15,880 nucleotides of DNA. Source: UBA9662 sp002729415 (lineage in GTDB: Bacteria; Poribacteria; WGA-4E; UBA9662). Location: NCBI GenBank assembly GCA_002729415.1, contig PBXZ01000003.1, forward strand, positions 1 through 15,880, read 5' to 3'. The position numbers and the translations under genes were made by a program. The notes beneath the pieces were generated by a model. The model made no database searches, was not told where the DNA came from, and saw only the letters and a list, made by a program, of their open reading frames with translations. Shown here piece after piece: positions 14,692 to 15,880 of this stretch. Position 1 is the first letter of the stretch. Every line of letters begins with the position of its first letter.

Positions 14692-15525
14692 TTACCATTT
14701 TTCCAACCAATCATTAAGTGGCGTAATGGGTTTTGTTCGACTACGAATTATCCACTGAAAGTTCGGGTCTTTCCAGTATATTGCTCCAGCATCATCGTCG
14801 TCACGAACGTAGCGGATATCAATTGCCCATCGGATCAAATTATCGATAGTATGGGCTACCGACCGATGCAACGTCAGGTTATGAAACAGGAGAGCATCTC
14901 CTGTTTCCATTGGACAGGTAATAACTTTGGATTCATCAATTAGAGAATCCAGAACTTCAAGAAACCTACCTTCTCGATCTTCAGTGTGGTGGTTAAGCAA
15001 ACCCATTTTATGTGATCCAGCGACGACCTGTAAACAACCGTTGGTTTCATCAACAGGCACAAGAGGAATCCACGCCGTTGGGATAAGAGCAGACTCACTT
15101 TGAGCACCGAAGTAGCCACTGTCTTGATGCCAAGGAACCACCGTAAGTTGTTGATTTGGAAGCTTGGGACGAGCATTAAAAACTGGATGCCCAATCACGT
15201 CAGTACCAGTAATTTCACCAATAGCTGTCACCAAAGGATCCGCATGGTGTAGGTCATAGATCGCTTTCCCTGCTACTTGGTTACGCCACGATCGACCAAA
15301 CCGATTGGCGTGTATCCCTGCAACCTTGAGCAGACGTGTTTCAAAGGGAAGACCTTCTCCTTCATCCTCTATTAGACCTTCGGATTTTAATTCACTGACA
15401 ATACGATCAACCATTTCGGAGAAAAGTTGTCGAACGCCCTCGATAATGGGTAGCGGAACAGCTCGTTTCAAAAGTAGATATCCATCTTCTTTCCACTGTT
15501 GGGTTTGTATTTCGGATAAAATCAT
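14692..15525 (-). CDS. Phytanoyl-CoA dioxygenase (PhyH) family oxygenase 2
   Basis: A 277-residue PhyH-family 2-oxoglutarate/Fe(II) oxygenase, clearly diverged from its neighbour. His133 and Asp135 in VPWHQDSGYFG, His220 in HNLTLHRS and Arg232 in IRWAI complete the usual site; the NGCLQVVAGSHK block (162-173) is the family hallmark before the distal His. The ATG at 15525 is chosen because GGGA lies 6 nt upstream and the protein then begins directly at the ILSEIQTQQWKEDGYLLL helix and strand; a GTG at 15537 would add four residues. HQDS differs from the first gene's HRDR, suggesting a different substrate. It is the upstream gene of the pair. Confidence 0.9.
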   Translation of the reverse strand: MILSEIQTQQWKEDGYLLLKRAVPLPIIEGVRQLFSEMVDRIVSELKSEGLIEDEGEGLPFETRLLKVAGIHANRFGRSWRNQVAGKAIYDLHHADPLVTAIGEITGTDVIGHPVFNARPKLPNQQLTVVPWHQDSGYFGAQSESALIPTAWIPLVPVDETNGCLQVVAGSHKMGLLNHHTEDREGRFLEVLDSLIDESKVITCPMETGDALLFHNLTLHRSVAHTIDNLIRWAIDIRYVRDDDDAGAIYWKDPNFQWIIRSRTKPITPLNDWLEKW

Positions 15526-15537
15526 GTATAGTCCCAC

Positions 15538-15880
15538 GACCTAACTACTAGTCACTTAACTTTAGTTGGTAATATCAAGCTCCAAAGAGCTTGCATTTAA
15601 CTAGAATTCATCGATTATTTTCGTAATCAATTTCACTACTCCAACATAAGATCATATCATAAATTAAGCTAAAGCATAAAACAACCTAAAACTTGTTGGA
15701 TACGGTCACACCTAGGCCTACCATAGCATCTGGAACAGGAGAGGGAAGATTGTGAAAAAACTAAGTATGGAAACAACAACGCTTATAGCGTGGAAGGTAA
15801 TGTAATAAATTGGAGAGAGACAGCTTTACCGACTTTAGTTTTGGTGAAGCCCAAAATTCAGGAAATTCTTCAATACCTTT
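15538..15880. other. Upstream region of the PhyH pair; no firm gene
   Basis: About 340 nt without a confident gene. It should contain the promoter of the PhyH pair on the minus strand, but I cannot pick boxes. CAAGCTC (15576-15582) and GAGCTTG (15587-15593) form a perfect 7-bp hairpin with a 4-nt loop, lacking a good T-run. From 15727 to the window end the plus strand is open for 51 codons, with NAYSVEGNVINWRETALP in its middle. The only usual start in that frame is a GTG at 15790 with no ribosome binding site, so it is at most a partial or decayed gene continuing beyond the window. Confidence 0.4.
15576..15593. other. Perfect 7-bp hairpin
   Basis: CAAGCTC, loop CAAA, GAGCTTG. It sits about 50 nt upstream of the second PhyH gene, so on the minus strand it would lie in the leader or promoter. 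The lack of a U-tract on either side argues against a simple terminator. Confidence 0.4.

Overview
The window looks like a piece of a moderately AT-rich bacterial chromosome or very large replicon, probably from an environmental or symbiotic lineage assembled from a metagenome or amplified single cells; ambiguous bases (N) are scattered through the middle. Tandem phytanoyl-CoA dioxygenase-like (PhyH) genes, a BNR-repeat sialidase-like protein, a xylose-isomerase-like TIM barrel, a GH32 fructosidase and a large right-handed beta-helix protein recall Poribacteria and, less closely, Planctomycetes or other PVC-type gene content. That lineage guess is inference; no rRNA or other phylogenetic marker is present.

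Layout, left to right. (1) 1-1004, minus: C-terminally cut polytopic membrane protein. (2) 1239-4339, plus: a short lipoprotein with an HExxH zinc motif, an SDR oxidoreductase with a strong ribosome binding site, and a cytoplasmic GH32 enzyme. (3) 4383-7374, minus, convergent with GH32: a two-domain rhodanese followed after 16 nt by a beta-helix, GH141-like protein. (4) 7375-8622: about 1.2 kb without a convincing gene; an AT-rich, N-rich stretch, then decayed-looking DNA, then a dense array of AT-rich inverted and direct repeats (8268-8594). (5) 8623-10364: a plasmid-type maintenance module, with a serine recombinase (plus) convergent with and overlapping a parA / ribbon-helix-helix partition pair (minus). 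(6) 10528-12531, minus: sialidase-like protein and sugar phosphate isomerase/epimerase-like protein. (7) 12592-13796, plus: a perfect-consensus sigma70-type promoter driving an exported epoxide-hydrolase-like protein (frame broken once) and a small cysteine-rich protein. (8) 13793-15525, minus: two PhyH-family oxygenases, then 340 nt with no firm gene.

How it fits together: the outer parts read as catabolic gene content, namely glycan and fructan breakdown, sugar isomerisation and oxidoreduction, and 2-oxoglutarate/Fe(II) oxygenation of small organic molecules. The centre reads as an integrated plasmid-like or island-like module. The 10-mer TTGTATTTAA occurs three times in the repeat array upstream of the recombinase and once, 14 nt upstream of the parA start, tying both ends of the module to one likely DNA-binding protein, perhaps the RHH protein. 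That shared-site architecture is the most interesting signal in the window. I see no tRNA, rRNA, CRISPR array or intact transposase.
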